A stretch of 64,000 bases of DNA, taken from positions 62,001-126,000 of the forward strand of contig NZ_MCIB01000012.1 of NCBI RefSeq assembly GCF_003609645.1, written 5' to 3'. A program made the position numbers and the translations under genes. The stretch's first letter is position 1; every line of letters starts with the position of its first letter. Under the pieces are notes generated by a model. It did not search any database. It saw nothing but the letters and a program-made list of their open reading frames with translations, and had not been told where the DNA came from. Origin of the DNA: Thermohalobacter berrensis (GTDB lineage: Bacteria > Bacillota > Clostridia > Tissierellales > Thermohalobacteraceae). Of the stretch, positions 52,181 through 60,086 are shown in pieces.

Positions 52181-52342
52181 TGAAAGGAAAATATTAAAAG
52201 TTTAATTTCACCTCTGGCCAGAGGATATCCTTATTTTAGGCAGGACGCCTAAAACTTTAACATTAAACATTTAAAATTTAAAATTCCGCTTTTGGCGGAA
52301 CTGGCAGGGAAGCCAAAAAAATCATTCAAGGAGGAATGTATA
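52181..52342 (+). promoter_or_regulatory. Long structured flagellin leader with candidate CsrA sites
   Basis: Hairpins CCTCTGGCCAGAGG (52210-52223), TTTTAGGCAGGACGCCTAAAA-type stem (about 52233-52253) and TTCCGCTTTTGGCGGAA (52282-52298) precede the AAGGAGGAA ribosome binding site. Several GGA triplets, one in the ribosome binding site, are candidate CsrA contacts, as known for hag in B. subtilis. Confidence 0.6.
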
Positions 52343-53884
52343 ATGAGAATTAACCACAATATTTCAGCATTAAACACTTACAGACAGCTAAGTTTTAATA
52401 ATATTAACACTCAAAAATCATTAGAAAAATTATCTTCAGGTTACAGAATTAACAGAGCTGGAGATGATGCAGCAGGTCTTGCGATTTCAGAAAAAATGAG
52501 AGCTCAAATAAGAGGTTTAGGACAAGCTCAAAGAAATGCTCAAGATGGTATTTCTTTAATTCAGACAGCTGAAGGTGCATTGAATGAAACACAATCAATA
52601 CTTCAAAGAATGAGAGAGTTAGCAGTACAATCTGCTAACGATACTAACGTAGATGTTGACCGTGAAGCACTTCAAAACGAAATAGACCAGTTAGCTCAAG
52701 AATTAACTAGAATAGCTAACACTACAGAATTTAACCAAAAGACATTACTAAATGGTGGAATAACACAAAGTGGTGTTGGTGAAGTTAAATTCCATATAGG
52801 AGCAAATCAAGGACAAGACGTATCATTAGCGATAGCAGCTATGGATGCTTACTCACTAGGAGTAGCTAGAGACGTAACTGAAACTTCAGCAACTGTTAAT
52901 GGAAGTGTTATATCTAATGTAGAATTTGATGAAAATAATCTTGGCAGCGCAGTAGTAGATGGGGCAAATATTACATTTAATGCTGCTGATAATACAGGAA
53001 CTGCTGCTTCTGTAACTCTTGATAGTGGTGCAGGAACAATTACAATAACTGATGGCAGTGCTAGTGCTGATGCAAATAATATTAAAATTGAATTAACCAC
53101 TAATTCTAGTGATACTTTAGATGTTTCTGCTTCTGGTGATACAATTACAATTGCTCTTGCCAATTCAACATCTAGTAATAACACTGCTGGAGCCATAGAA
53201 ACTGCCTTACAAGGGTTAGGAACAGTAAATGGTGTAGATGTTAGTGACTGGACTGTATCAGGAGATGCTACTTGGACTTCGGGACCTCCGACTTCAGCTT
53301 CTGTTTCAGCAACAAGCTTATCTGGTGGAGCTGATCCAAATGCAGCTGAAACAATAGTTACTATTAGTGATGGAACGAATACTCAAAATATAACAGTAAA
53401 TGACACAGATACAAGTGTATCAATTGATTCAGGTGTTTTTGCTGGAATTTCATTTGATGTATCAGACGTTACTACACTAAACAGTGGTAATGATAGTATA
53501 AATGTTTCACAGACTGTTTATTCTGCAACAGCTGCTACTTTCTCAGGAGGAGAAAAGACAGCAGATGCATCTGTTAAAGGTGGAATTGATATATCAACTC
53601 AAACAGCAGCAAGTAGTGCTATAGATACAATAGATACAGCATTAACTAAAGTATCAGAAGAAAGAGCAAAGCTTGGTGCTTATCAAAACAGACTTGAACA
53701 TACAATAAACAATCTAGGAACAGCAAGTGAGAACCTAACAGCAGCTGAATCAAGAATTAGAGATGTAGACATGGCTAAGGAAATGATGCAATTTACTAAG
53801 ATGAATATCTTACAACAAGCTGCTCAAGCAATGTTGGCTCAAGCCCAGCAACAACCTCAAGGAGTATTACAACTTCTTAGGTAA
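52343..53884 (+). CDS. hag: Flagellin (precursor form, gene interrupted by a group I intron near its 3' end)
   Basis: From ATG 52343 (CAAGGAGGAA upstream) the unspliced frame gives 513 residues. The N-terminal D0/D1 region is canonical (MRINHNISALNTYRQLSFNN, LSSGYRINRAGDDAAGLAISEKMR), as is the C-terminal D1/D0 (NRLEHTINNLGTASENLTAAESRIRDVDMAKEMM). Residues about 185-425 form a Thr/Ser/Ala-rich variable region for the outer filament surface. The frame ends LAQAQQQPQGVLQLLR-stop, but a group I intron core follows and a second C-terminus lies at 54312-54356. Joining 53839 to 54312 gives the canonical end LAQANQQPQGVLQLLR. Confidence 0.93.
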   Translation: MRINHNISALNTYRQLSFNNINTQKSLEKLSSGYRINRAGDDAAGLAISEKMRAQIRGLGQAQRNAQDGISLIQTAEGALNETQSILQRMRELAVQSANDTNVDVDREALQNEIDQLAQELTRIANTTEFNQKTLLNGGITQSGVGEVKFHIGANQGQDVSLAIAAMDAYSLGVARDVTETSATVNGSVISNVEFDENNLGSAVVDGANITFNAADNTGTAASVTLDSGAGTITITDGSASADANNIKIELTTNSSDTLDVSASGDTITIALANSTSSNNTAGAIETALQGLGTVNGVDVSDWTVSGDATWTSGPPTSASVSATSLSGGADPNAAETIVTISDGTNTQNITVNDTDTSVSIDSGVFAGISFDVSDVTTLNSGNDSINVSQTVYSATAATFSGGEKTADASVKGGIDISTQTAASSAIDTIDTALTKVSEERAKLGAYQNRLEHTINNLGTASENLTAAESRIRDVDMAKEMMQFTKMNILQQAAQAMLAQAQQQPQGVLQLLR

Positions 53885-54311
53885 TGCTGGATAAGGGTCC
53901 CTTAAAGGGTAACCTCTAAGTGCAAATCGGGTGAATTGCTGGAACTTCCTAAAGCTCTGCTCCCTACAACGTAATCCGAAAGGATAGGCGTGATAGGTTA
54001 AAAAACAGCAGAGATGGAACAATGGATAATCAGCAGCCAAGCTCCTGTTCCGAAAGGATGGAGAAGGTTCAACGACTAGGGCGAACGGCCTACGGCAATT
54101 GAGAATTGATAATGGAGAATTGAGAATTATAAAACTCAATTGTACGGCTATGAGGTCCGTAGGGGTATGAGGTTCTCCGAAGTGCCCGACAACCGGAAAT
54201 AAAATTGAAAATTGAGAATGGAAAATTGAAAATTAGTAATATAATAAAATTCATTCTTAAAACCGGTTGAAGATATAGTCTGGCAAGTATCGAAAGATAT
54301 TTGATGATCCG
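53840..54311 (+). ncRNA. Group I (IA-type) self-splicing intron in the flagellin gene
   Basis: The catalytic core can be traced: P3 TCGGG (53927-53931) with CCCGA (54185-54189); the P element GAATTGCTGGAA; P5 CTCTGCT/AGCAGAG; the Q element AATCAGCAGCCAAGCTCC (about 54028-54045); the R element GGTTCAACGACTAG; the S element GAAGATATAGTCTGG; P7 GACTA (54074-54078)/TAGTC (54276-54280); P8 CAACCGG/CCGGTTG; P9 stem with GAAA tetraloop (54284-54303); terminal omega-G 54311. The insert between P7 and P3 marks subgroup IA. The 5' site after T53839 is inferred from the duplicated C-terminus; I could not find a convincing P1 for it, and GGAT/GTCC near 53892 is an alternative. Confidence 0.9.
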
Positions 54312-54356
54312 CAAGCAAATCAACAACCTCAAGGAGTTCTTCAATTATTAAGATAA
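54312..54356 (+). CDS. hag: Flagellin second exon (15 codons including stop)
   Basis: The 45 nt after the intron encode QANQQPQGVLQLLR and a TAA. This is the classical flagellin C-terminus and continues in frame from GCT 53837-53839. It is a synonymously diverged copy of the last 45 nt of the precursor frame (53840-53884): most codons differ in third positions but encode nearly the same residues (AQ versus AN at one step). Confidence 0.85.
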   Translation, partial: QANQQPQGVLQLLR

Positions 54357-54366
54357 TAGTTAAGCA

Positions 54367-54402
54367 TAAAAAAGAGACTCTGGATTTTCCAGGGTCTCTT
54401 CA
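54367..54402. terminator. Bidirectional terminator between flagellin and the homing endonuclease
   Basis: Arms AGAGACTCTGG (54373-54383) and CCAGGGTCTCT (54389-54399) pair with one G-U. A-runs on the left and T-rich DNA on both sides fit convergent termination. Confidence 0.85.
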
Positions 54403-55464
54403 CATTTTAATCCTTCCTTCTTGTCTAAGTCTTCTTATTTTATCAACGATTCCCCAATATGTTCTGTTTAATCTTTTGGCAATTTCTTTATAGGTTACTC
54501 CTTTTGTTTTTAAGTCTATAATTAATAATTCATCTTCCTTTGAATAAGTATTATCTATGACTTTTAAAGGAGCCTTTATTATTTCTTTATTAGGGTATGC
54601 TTTTTCTAGCTCTAGTTTTTTATCATTCAGTCGCTTTTCAATATCAACTTTATAAGTCATACAAGGTATTTCATTAACATATGGTCTAACTAAATTAACA
54701 AACTTCATTAATTCATTTCTCTTTCCTATTTCTAAAATATAGTTATTACCATCAGGTCTTCTTTTTAACTTAAATTTAATGTTAAATTTCTTTTTAATAT
54801 GATTTTTAAGAATTATATTTTCTTCCTTTGTAAAATTTAGTGAATACAGATATATATGAGGAGTTATGTACATCTTATTATTTTTATTAGATATGTCTAA
54901 TACAAGACTTCCATCATCCATATATAAACAGGCTAGTCCAATGGGATGGTCTAATAATTTAATATTTTCTTTAGTAATTGTTTTCACTTTGTTTTTGTAA
55001 AATTTATTATATAAATCTGTATATATTGGATGACTTGGAGAGTATAATTTTCCGTTTATCCCATTTACACTAAATTTAAAGTCTAAATCTGATAGCATAT
55101 TAGCTTTCCATTTTCTATAGGGGATTTGCTGATTACATCCATGTTCTCTATAATGGGCGTTTATACTTCTACCATATAAAGCTAGATTTCCATCTCCAAG
55201 AATACTTCCAACAATAATATTTCTCTGTATTTGATTTAAAGTATAGTTTTTTAGTTTTTCTTTATATTTTCTTTTCTTTGCTTTCATCAATTTTGTGTGT
55301 AACTTTTTCTTGTATTCTCTACTTTTTCGAATTCCATATTTAGATGCTTTTCTTCTTAAGGTATATATAGATATACCTAATTTATTAGCTAATTCCTTAG
55401 TGTCAGTATTAGGATAGTGTTCTTTAATAAGGGTAATTAATTGTTCTTCACTTAAATCATTCAC
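54400..55464 (-). CDS. LAGLIDADG homing endonuclease, convergent to flagellin
   Basis: This 354-residue protein has an N-terminal HTH (about 5-45, KELANKLGISIYTLRRKASKYG), two LAGLIDADG motifs (IVGSILGDGNL 84-94 and GLACLYMDDGSL 176-187) with acidic residues at both, and a C-terminal HTH (GVTYKEIAKRLNRTYWGIVDKIRRLR). Two motifs indicate a monomeric double-strand endonuclease. It lies 43 bp beyond the flagellin second exon, on the opposite strand, outside the intron. A GGAGG and an AAGGAG precede the ATG. It probably drives intron homing into flagellin alleles by acting in trans on the exon junction, which is inference. Confidence 0.92.
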   Translation of the reverse strand: MNDLSEEQLITLIKEHYPNTDTKELANKLGISIYTLRRKASKYGIRKSREYKKKLHTKLMKAKKRKYKEKLKNYTLNQIQRNIIVGSILGDGNLALYGRSINAHYREHGCNQQIPYRKWKANMLSDLDFKFSVNGINGKLYSPSHPIYTDLYNKFYKNKVKTITKENIKLLDHPIGLACLYMDDGSLVLDISNKNNKMYITPHIYLYSLNFTKEENIILKNHIKKKFNIKFKLKRRPDGNNYILEIGKRNELMKFVNLVRPYVNEIPCMTYKVDIEKRLNDKKLELEKAYPNKEIIKAPLKVIDNTYSKEDELLIIDLKTKGVTYKEIAKRLNRTYWGIVDKIRRLRQEGRIKM

Positions 55465-55487
55465 TCCTTCACCTCCACTCGAAACAG

Positions 55488-55501
55488 AACATTTGTTCTT
55501 T
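55488..55501 (-). promoter_or_regulatory. LexA-like box upstream of the homing endonuclease
   Basis: AGAACATTTGTTCT has the GAAC-N4-GTTC architecture of a Gram-positive LexA site and lies just downstream of a TATAAT on the minus strand (55512-55517), before the endonuclease gene. The internal four bases deviate from the consensus at one position. Confidence 0.55.
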
Positions 55502-55676
55502 ATAATTTTATTATATCATATATTTAGTAAATATTTTAGATTAAAGGTTTGTTTGTAATAAATATAGAAGGGATTTTATATAAATAGCCATTTATAAAGA
55601 TTAAATATATTTTATGATATAATTGACATATAAATTAGCATTACATTACAAACAAAACGGAAATGGGGATTACATT

Positions 55677-55919
55677 ATGAATAATTCTAAAGACAAAGAA
55701 TATTTTGAGCAAAAGCTAGAATGGGTAAAGTATAGGATTAAAATGTTGAATAAAATTGAAGAAAAATTAAGGGAAATGAAAGGTTTAGCCAAGTATGTTA
55801 AGGATAATGATTTAGATGAAGAAGAAATTCAGGAGATTAATACAAAGATAGATAGTTTAAGGGAAGAAGTTGTTGAAATGGATGAAAAGAGTAAGACATT
55901 TTGGTTAGATAATCAATAG
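55677..55919 (+). CDS. Small coiled-coil hypothetical protein
   Basis: From ATG 55677 (AATGGGGAT upstream) the protein has 80 residues, nearly all helical: DKEYFEQKLEWVKYRIKMLNKIEEKLREMKGLAKYVKD then DEEEIQEINTKIDSLREEVVEMDEKSKTFWLDN. It looks like a pair of antiparallel coils. I do not recognise a family. It is inserted between the flagellin locus and flaG and could be a flagellar accessory or an unrelated insertion. An in-frame ATG at 55623 has no ribosome binding site. Confidence 0.65.
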   Translation: MNNSKDKEYFEQKLEWVKYRIKMLNKIEEKLREMKGLAKYVKDNDLDEEEIQEINTKIDSLREEVVEMDEKSKTFWLDNQ

Positions 55920-56076
55920 GCAGGTTACATTAAAATGTAACCTGCAGTAATGATATAAGATTAAGTAGGTCACAATTAATTGTGACCTATTTAAATATAA
56001 GTAAGCAAATAGTAGAACACAATGACTTGTGTTCTATGGAAAATTTGAGCTACATAAATACAAGTTCCAAAAAATA

Positions 56077-56125
56077 AAGCTAGACTGTTTCAATTCTTAC
56101 TTTATGAAACAGTCTAGCTTATTTA
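56077..56125 (+). terminator. 16-bp hairpin, possible terminator
   Basis: AAGCTAGACTGTTTCA (56077-56092) and its exact complement (56105-56120) flank a 12-nt loop; only a weak T-run follows, so termination is uncertain. Confidence 0.5.
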
Positions 56126-56448
56126 AAATAGAACTTATGGTAGATATACCAACCCTTTGGTTCTGTTTCTAATAACTTACTCGGCACTTCTTTTATCTAC
56201 CTTCCTTCTTGCTTAAATTTCTCTTAGTCCTAAAAACTTTAAACTTCTTAACTTCCCATAATACTTAAATTTAAAATTGTTCTTTGTAACTCTATACTTC
56301 TTAAAAAAATAATGTTTAATAATATGGTTGGTATAGAGCTACCATGTTCTATTTACTTATATTATACACTATTTTTTATTATTTGTAAATAGAATTTTCT
56401 GAAAATTAACAAAATTCCACTTCTTTTTCTTTTTTATTGTATAAAAAT

Positions 56449-56475
56449 TAAAGCTTTTAAAATTATTGTCGATAT
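56449..56475 (+). promoter_or_regulatory. Sigma-28 (SigD) promoter of flaG
   Basis: TAAA (56449-56452), exactly 15 nt, then GTCGATAT (56468-56475) match the flagellar late consensus as in the flagellin promoter. Confidence 0.92.
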
Positions 56476-56509
56476 AATATATAGAATGAGATAACAAGGA
56501 GTGATGAAG

Positions 56510-56884
56510 GTGCGTATAGAAGGTGTATCTTCCCCAGCTGTTATTCAAAGATCACAATCAGTATCAAGAGAAGATAGTGGACATGTGAAAAAATTAGACC
56601 AGGATAAAAGTAAAGAGGTAGAAGCAGGAGTAGTTAATAATGAAGAAAACAAGAAGGTTAGTGAAGATGAATTAATACATGCTATAGAAAAGGCCAATGA
56701 AAGTGTAAAGATTTATGATAGAAGGTTAGAATTTTCAATCCATGAAAAAACAAAGGAGATAATTGTAAAGGTAATAGATACAAATACAGATGAGGTAATA
56801 AGAGAAATACCTCCTAAAAAAATACTTGATATGGTAGCAAAAATGTGGGAATTAGCAGGAATATTAGTGGATGAGAAAGTTTAA
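56510..56884 (+). CDS. flaG: Flagellar protein FlaG
   Basis: This 124-residue protein (GTG 56510, with AAGGAG eight nt upstream) has the FlaG core near its C-terminus: RRLEFSIHEKTKEIIVKVIDTNTDEVIREIPPKKILDMVAKM. FlaG modulates filament length or assembly and is encoded before fliD. An ATG at 56504 is too close to the ribosome binding site. It has its own sigma-28 promoter. The stop is followed at once by a perfect 11-bp inverted repeat (56884-56906). Confidence 0.9.
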   Translation: MRIEGVSSPAVIQRSQSVSREDSGHVKKLDQDKSKEVEAGVVNNEENKKVSEDELIHAIEKANESVKIYDRRLEFSIHEKTKEIIVKVIDTNTDEVIREIPPKKILDMVAKMWELAGILVDEKV

Positions 56885-57135
56885 CAAAATCCTTAAAGGA
56901 TTTTGTAATGTAAAATTGAAAATGTAAAATGTAAAATAAAAAGATTATAAAAACTATAAAAGACACATTGAGTTGTAAATGTTGAATTAGTTTAGGGTAT
57001 ATAAAGAAGTATATAATTGAGGGACGTAGCGTCCCTCAATAACTAATGAAAAATTTTCATTATATAGATACTTTAATAATTTTCAATTTTTAATTTTGAA
57101 TTTTTAATTCCCTAAAAAGGGTAAGGGGTGGTTAC
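56884..57135. repeat. Palindrome plus repeats between flaG and fliD
   Basis: ACAAAATCCTT and its complement (56884-56906) with a 1-nt centre follow the flaG stop and lead directly into AATGTAAAA heptads (56907-56940). A REP-like palindrome with a GGGACG centre (57017-57040) and an inverted heptad tract (57075-57110) precede the fliD ribosome binding site GGGTAAGGGGTGG. Confidence 0.8.
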
Positions 57136-58827
57136 ATGAGTGATATGAGAATAGGTGGTCTTGCTTCTGGGATGGATATAGACCAGATAGTAAGTGATTT
57201 AATGAAGGCTGAAAGGGTAAAAGTAGACAAGCTTGAACAGGAAAAACAGCTTATAGAATGGAAACAGGAAATGTATCAAGAAATGAATAAAGAGTTTGCA
57301 AATTTTATACTTGATACAAGGAAAGAGTTTGGTTTAACAGATATTACCTCTACAGGGACACTAATAAGTAAATCTGTTGATAGTTTAGATTGGGTAAAAA
57401 CTGCAACCTCATCAAATGAAACAGTTACTACAGTAGATGCCTATGCTAATGCTATTAGAGGTAGTTATGATATAACTGTAGATAGATTAGCAGAAAATTT
57501 TTCTGCAGCTAGTAGTACTATAATTTCATCAGGTGATAAAGCCAATATTGCAAGCCAGTTTGGAGTAAATGCAAATGATACTATTAAATTTACTATTGAA
57601 ACTAATGAAGGAAGTCAAACATTTGACTATACAAACTTAGATAGTATTAGCTTAGATGATATAGTAGATGATATTAATAATGCTAATTTAGGAGTAACTG
57701 CTGTATATGATAGCGAAATAGATAGATTTTTCCTACAGACTGATAATACTGGTGCAGATAATTGGATGAAGATAACAGACAATAGTACTTTTGCAAGTGG
57801 AGAAACTTTTATTACTGGTGCTTCTAGTTTATTAGCCCTTAAATATGATGATAATGGCACATCTACATCTTTGGTAGATGGGCAACAGTATTCAGGGGTA
57901 GATGCACAGATAGATTTTGGAGAGGCTAAAGATATAACTATGGATTCTAATCAGTTCACCATAAACGGTATAGAATTCAACCTAAAATCTACTGGAAGTT
58001 CTACTGTACAGGTTAATACTGATATTGATGCAGTATATGAAAAAATAAGCTCTTTTGTGGAAAAATATAATGAAATAGTAGATAAGGTTGGTACAAAACT
58101 TTCAGAAGAAAGATACAGAGACTATAAACCATTAACTGAAGAACAAAAAGAGGCTATGTCAGAAAAGGAAATTGAATTATGGGAAGAAAAGGCTAAAAGT
58201 GGTCTTTTAAGAAATGATATGCTTCTTTCAAGGACAATGCAAAGGGTAAGATCAGGTTTATATGATGATGTTGTAGGGGTAACAGGTAGCTTTGATCATT
58301 TAACTGAAATAGGGATAACAACAGAAAAGTATTCAAGTGGAACTGTTGGAGGAAAGTTAGTAATAGATGAGCAAAAGCTAAAGGAAGCTATACAAGAGGA
58401 TGTAGACGGTGTATTAGAACTATTATTTAAGGAACCAAGTGATGCATTAGCAAGTAAATCTGAAGATGAGATGACTGCTTCAGAAATAGAGCAAAAAAGA
58501 AGTGAAAGTGGATTAATACGTAGGATATATGATAATATGATTCAAGGTATGAAAGAGATTATAAATAAGGCAGGTCCTGGAGATGACGTAAATATTTATA
58601 GAAATGTAAAGTCTACAATGCTATTAGATTTTGTTACTGAACATGGAAGCACAAGTATGTTGACTGATGACATTGTTGATTTAGATGAAGAAATAGATGA
58701 TATGTATGATTATTTAACTCAGGTTGAAGATAGGTACTGGAGAGAGTTTACACAAATGGAGAAGGCTATAGCACAGATGAATCAGCAGAGTGCTTGGCTA
58801 ATGCAGCAGTTTGGAGGAGGAATGTAA
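57136..58827 (+). CDS. fliD: Filament cap protein FliD
   Basis: This 563-residue protein forms the cap that folds and inserts flagellin at the filament tip. It has the FliD N-terminus MRIGGLASGMDIDQIVSDLMKAERVKVDKLEQEKQLIEWKQEMY and a coiled C-terminus (VEDRYWREFTQMEKAIAQMNQQSAWLMQQFG). The central domains carry Asn/Thr-rich beta segments, the usual variable part. Length is typical. It begins the fliD-fliS-fliT group. Confidence 0.95.
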   Translation: MSDMRIGGLASGMDIDQIVSDLMKAERVKVDKLEQEKQLIEWKQEMYQEMNKEFANFILDTRKEFGLTDITSTGTLISKSVDSLDWVKTATSSNETVTTVDAYANAIRGSYDITVDRLAENFSAASSTIISSGDKANIASQFGVNANDTIKFTIETNEGSQTFDYTNLDSISLDDIVDDINNANLGVTAVYDSEIDRFFLQTDNTGADNWMKITDNSTFASGETFITGASSLLALKYDDNGTSTSLVDGQQYSGVDAQIDFGEAKDITMDSNQFTINGIEFNLKSTGSSTVQVNTDIDAVYEKISSFVEKYNEIVDKVGTKLSEERYRDYKPLTEEQKEAMSEKEIELWEEKAKSGLLRNDMLLSRTMQRVRSGLYDDVVGVTGSFDHLTEIGITTEKYSSGTVGGKLVIDEQKLKEAIQEDVDGVLELLFKEPSDALASKSEDEMTASEIEQKRSESGLIRRIYDNMIQGMKEIINKAGPGDDVNIYRNVKSTMLLDFVTEHGSTSMLTDDIVDLDEEIDDMYDYLTQVEDRYWREFTQMEKAIAQMNQQSAWLMQQFGGGM

Positions 58828-59032
58828 AAAACAATTGAGAGTTGAGAATTGAGAATGGAGAATTTACAATTAAATGAAAAATTATTCCTATTCAATAATG
58901 TTAAATTTTAAATTGTGAATGTTAAATTTGGTTGAGGGATTACAAATCCCTCAACAACGTTAGTAGAGCATATTTCAATGTGAGATTAAATGTGCGGTTA
59001 TTAGTAAATAAATTAAGCTAGGGGGATTTGGA
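58828..59032. repeat. Heptads and REP palindrome between fliD and fliS
   Basis: AATTGAG heptads (58831-58875), an AAATTGTGAATG tract, a REP palindrome (58931-58955) and a GAGCATATTTCAATGTGAG palindrome (about 58965-58984) precede the AGCTAGGGGGA of fliS. Confidence 0.75.
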
Positions 59033-59425
59033 ATGGTAATGAATAATGCTTATCAGCAATATCAGCAAAATTCAATAATGACAGCTTCACCTGAAGAATT
59101 AACTTTAATGTTATATAATGGTGCTATAAAGTTTATAAAACAGGGTAAAATTTTTATTGAACAAAATAATATGGAAAAGGCCAATAATTCAATAATAAGG
59201 GCACAGGATATTATTAGTGAATTAAATATTACACTAAATATGGATTATGAAATCTCTAAGAATTTAAGAAGTTTATATACATTTATACTTGATAGACTTA
59301 TGCAGGCAAATATTAAAAAGGATATTAGTATTTTAGATGAAGTTTTACCTTTAATAGAGGAACTAAGGGATACTTGGCAGGAAGCCATGAAGATAGCCAA
59401 GAAGAATAAGAAGGCAGCTAAATAA
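59033..59425 (+). CDS. fliS: Flagellin-specific chaperone FliS
   Basis: This 130-residue helical protein binds the flagellin C-terminus to stop cytoplasmic polymerisation. MNNAYQQYQQNSIMTASPEELTLMLYNGAIKFIKQGKIFIEQ is the characteristic FliS N-terminus. AGGGGG precedes ATG 59033; ATG 59039 is an alternative with the same motif. Its ligand is exactly the 15-codon flagellin tail present in two versions in the flagellin gene. Confidence 0.95.
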   Translation: MVMNNAYQQYQQNSIMTASPEELTLMLYNGAIKFIKQGKIFIEQNNMEKANNSIIRAQDIISELNITLNMDYEISKNLRSLYTFILDRLMQANIKKDISILDEVLPLIEELRDTWQEAMKIAKKNKKAAK

Positions 59426-59440
59426 GCAGGAGATGATTAA

Positions 59441-59917
59441 ATGACTAATAATATAGTAAAAGACTTAATAGAAGTTAGCAGAAAAAAGATAAATCATCTA
59501 AAAAATATACTGAATTATACTAAGATTCAACAAAAAGTTATAGGAAATAATGACCTAGATAAACTTCAACAATACATAGAAAAAAAACAGAAGGAGATAG
59601 AAAGTATAAATAAATTAGATAGTATTTTTATTTCAAAATATGAGGAATTGAAAGAAAAAAATAATATAAATTCCATTGAGGATATTAGAGTGGAAAAATA
59701 TCCTGATCTAAAAGAGCTAAAGGATAATATTAAAGAAATTACTAAGCTATTAAAGCTAATACAACAGCTAGAATTACAGAATAACCAAAAAATAAAGTCA
59801 AATTTTGATAAGGTAAAGACAAAATTAAAAAATGTAAAAAAGGGTAAGAAGTTAGTTAAAGGGTATAATCCTTATAATAATTTTAATGATTCAATTTTTA
59901 TAGATAGAAAGAAATAA
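59441..59917 (+). CDS. FlgN/FliT-like flagellar chaperone
   Basis: This 158-residue protein is almost fully helical and rich in Lys, Asn, Glu and Ile, with a long heptad-type coil from about 5 to 115 and a basic tail. Position directly after fliS and size fit a FliT- or FlgN-like chaperone, probably of FliD; sequence alone would not separate these. GCAGGAGATG lies just before the ATG, 15 nt after fliS. Confidence 0.78.
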   Translation: MTNNIVKDLIEVSRKKINHLKNILNYTKIQQKVIGNNDLDKLQQYIEKKQKEIESINKLDSIFISKYEELKEKNNINSIEDIRVEKYPDLKELKDNIKEITKLLKLIQQLELQNNQKIKSNFDKVKTKLKNVKKGKKLVKGYNPYNNFNDSIFIDRKK

Positions 59918-60086
59918 ATAAGTTAGTAGTTAGTAGCCTGTGGTTAGTAGGAAATAAATGTTGAGGGATTACGAATCCCTCAACAACAAGGCACGGGGGC
60001 GTCCCTCAACAACAGTAACAACAAAAACAAGAAGGGATGCAGGTATCCTTCAACAATGGAAACTTTAGAACAGGGGGAGCATTTTT
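59918..60086. repeat. Repeat block before yjfB
   Basis: GTTAGTAGCCTGTGG heptads, a REP palindrome (about 59959-59983), half of a GGGACG-type REP element (about 59990-60010) and a degenerate copy at 60033-60056 fill this gap. Confidence 0.72.

Larger units (their letters stand above)
55920..56509. repeat. Palindrome-rich region before flaG
   Basis: Three sequence-diverse palindromes (about 55922-55944, 55967-55991, 56013-56037), a 16-bp inverted repeat hairpin (56077-56120), a 229-bp element bounded by about 28-bp imperfect inverted repeats (56126-56354) and the flaG promoter. No gene is recognised. Confidence 0.75.

Noticed and set aside
54090-54344. Open frames on both strands within 53885-54344
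   Set aside because: They run through the group I intron core and heptad tracts, have no ribosome binding sites and disregard the conserved RNA motifs; they are chance frames.
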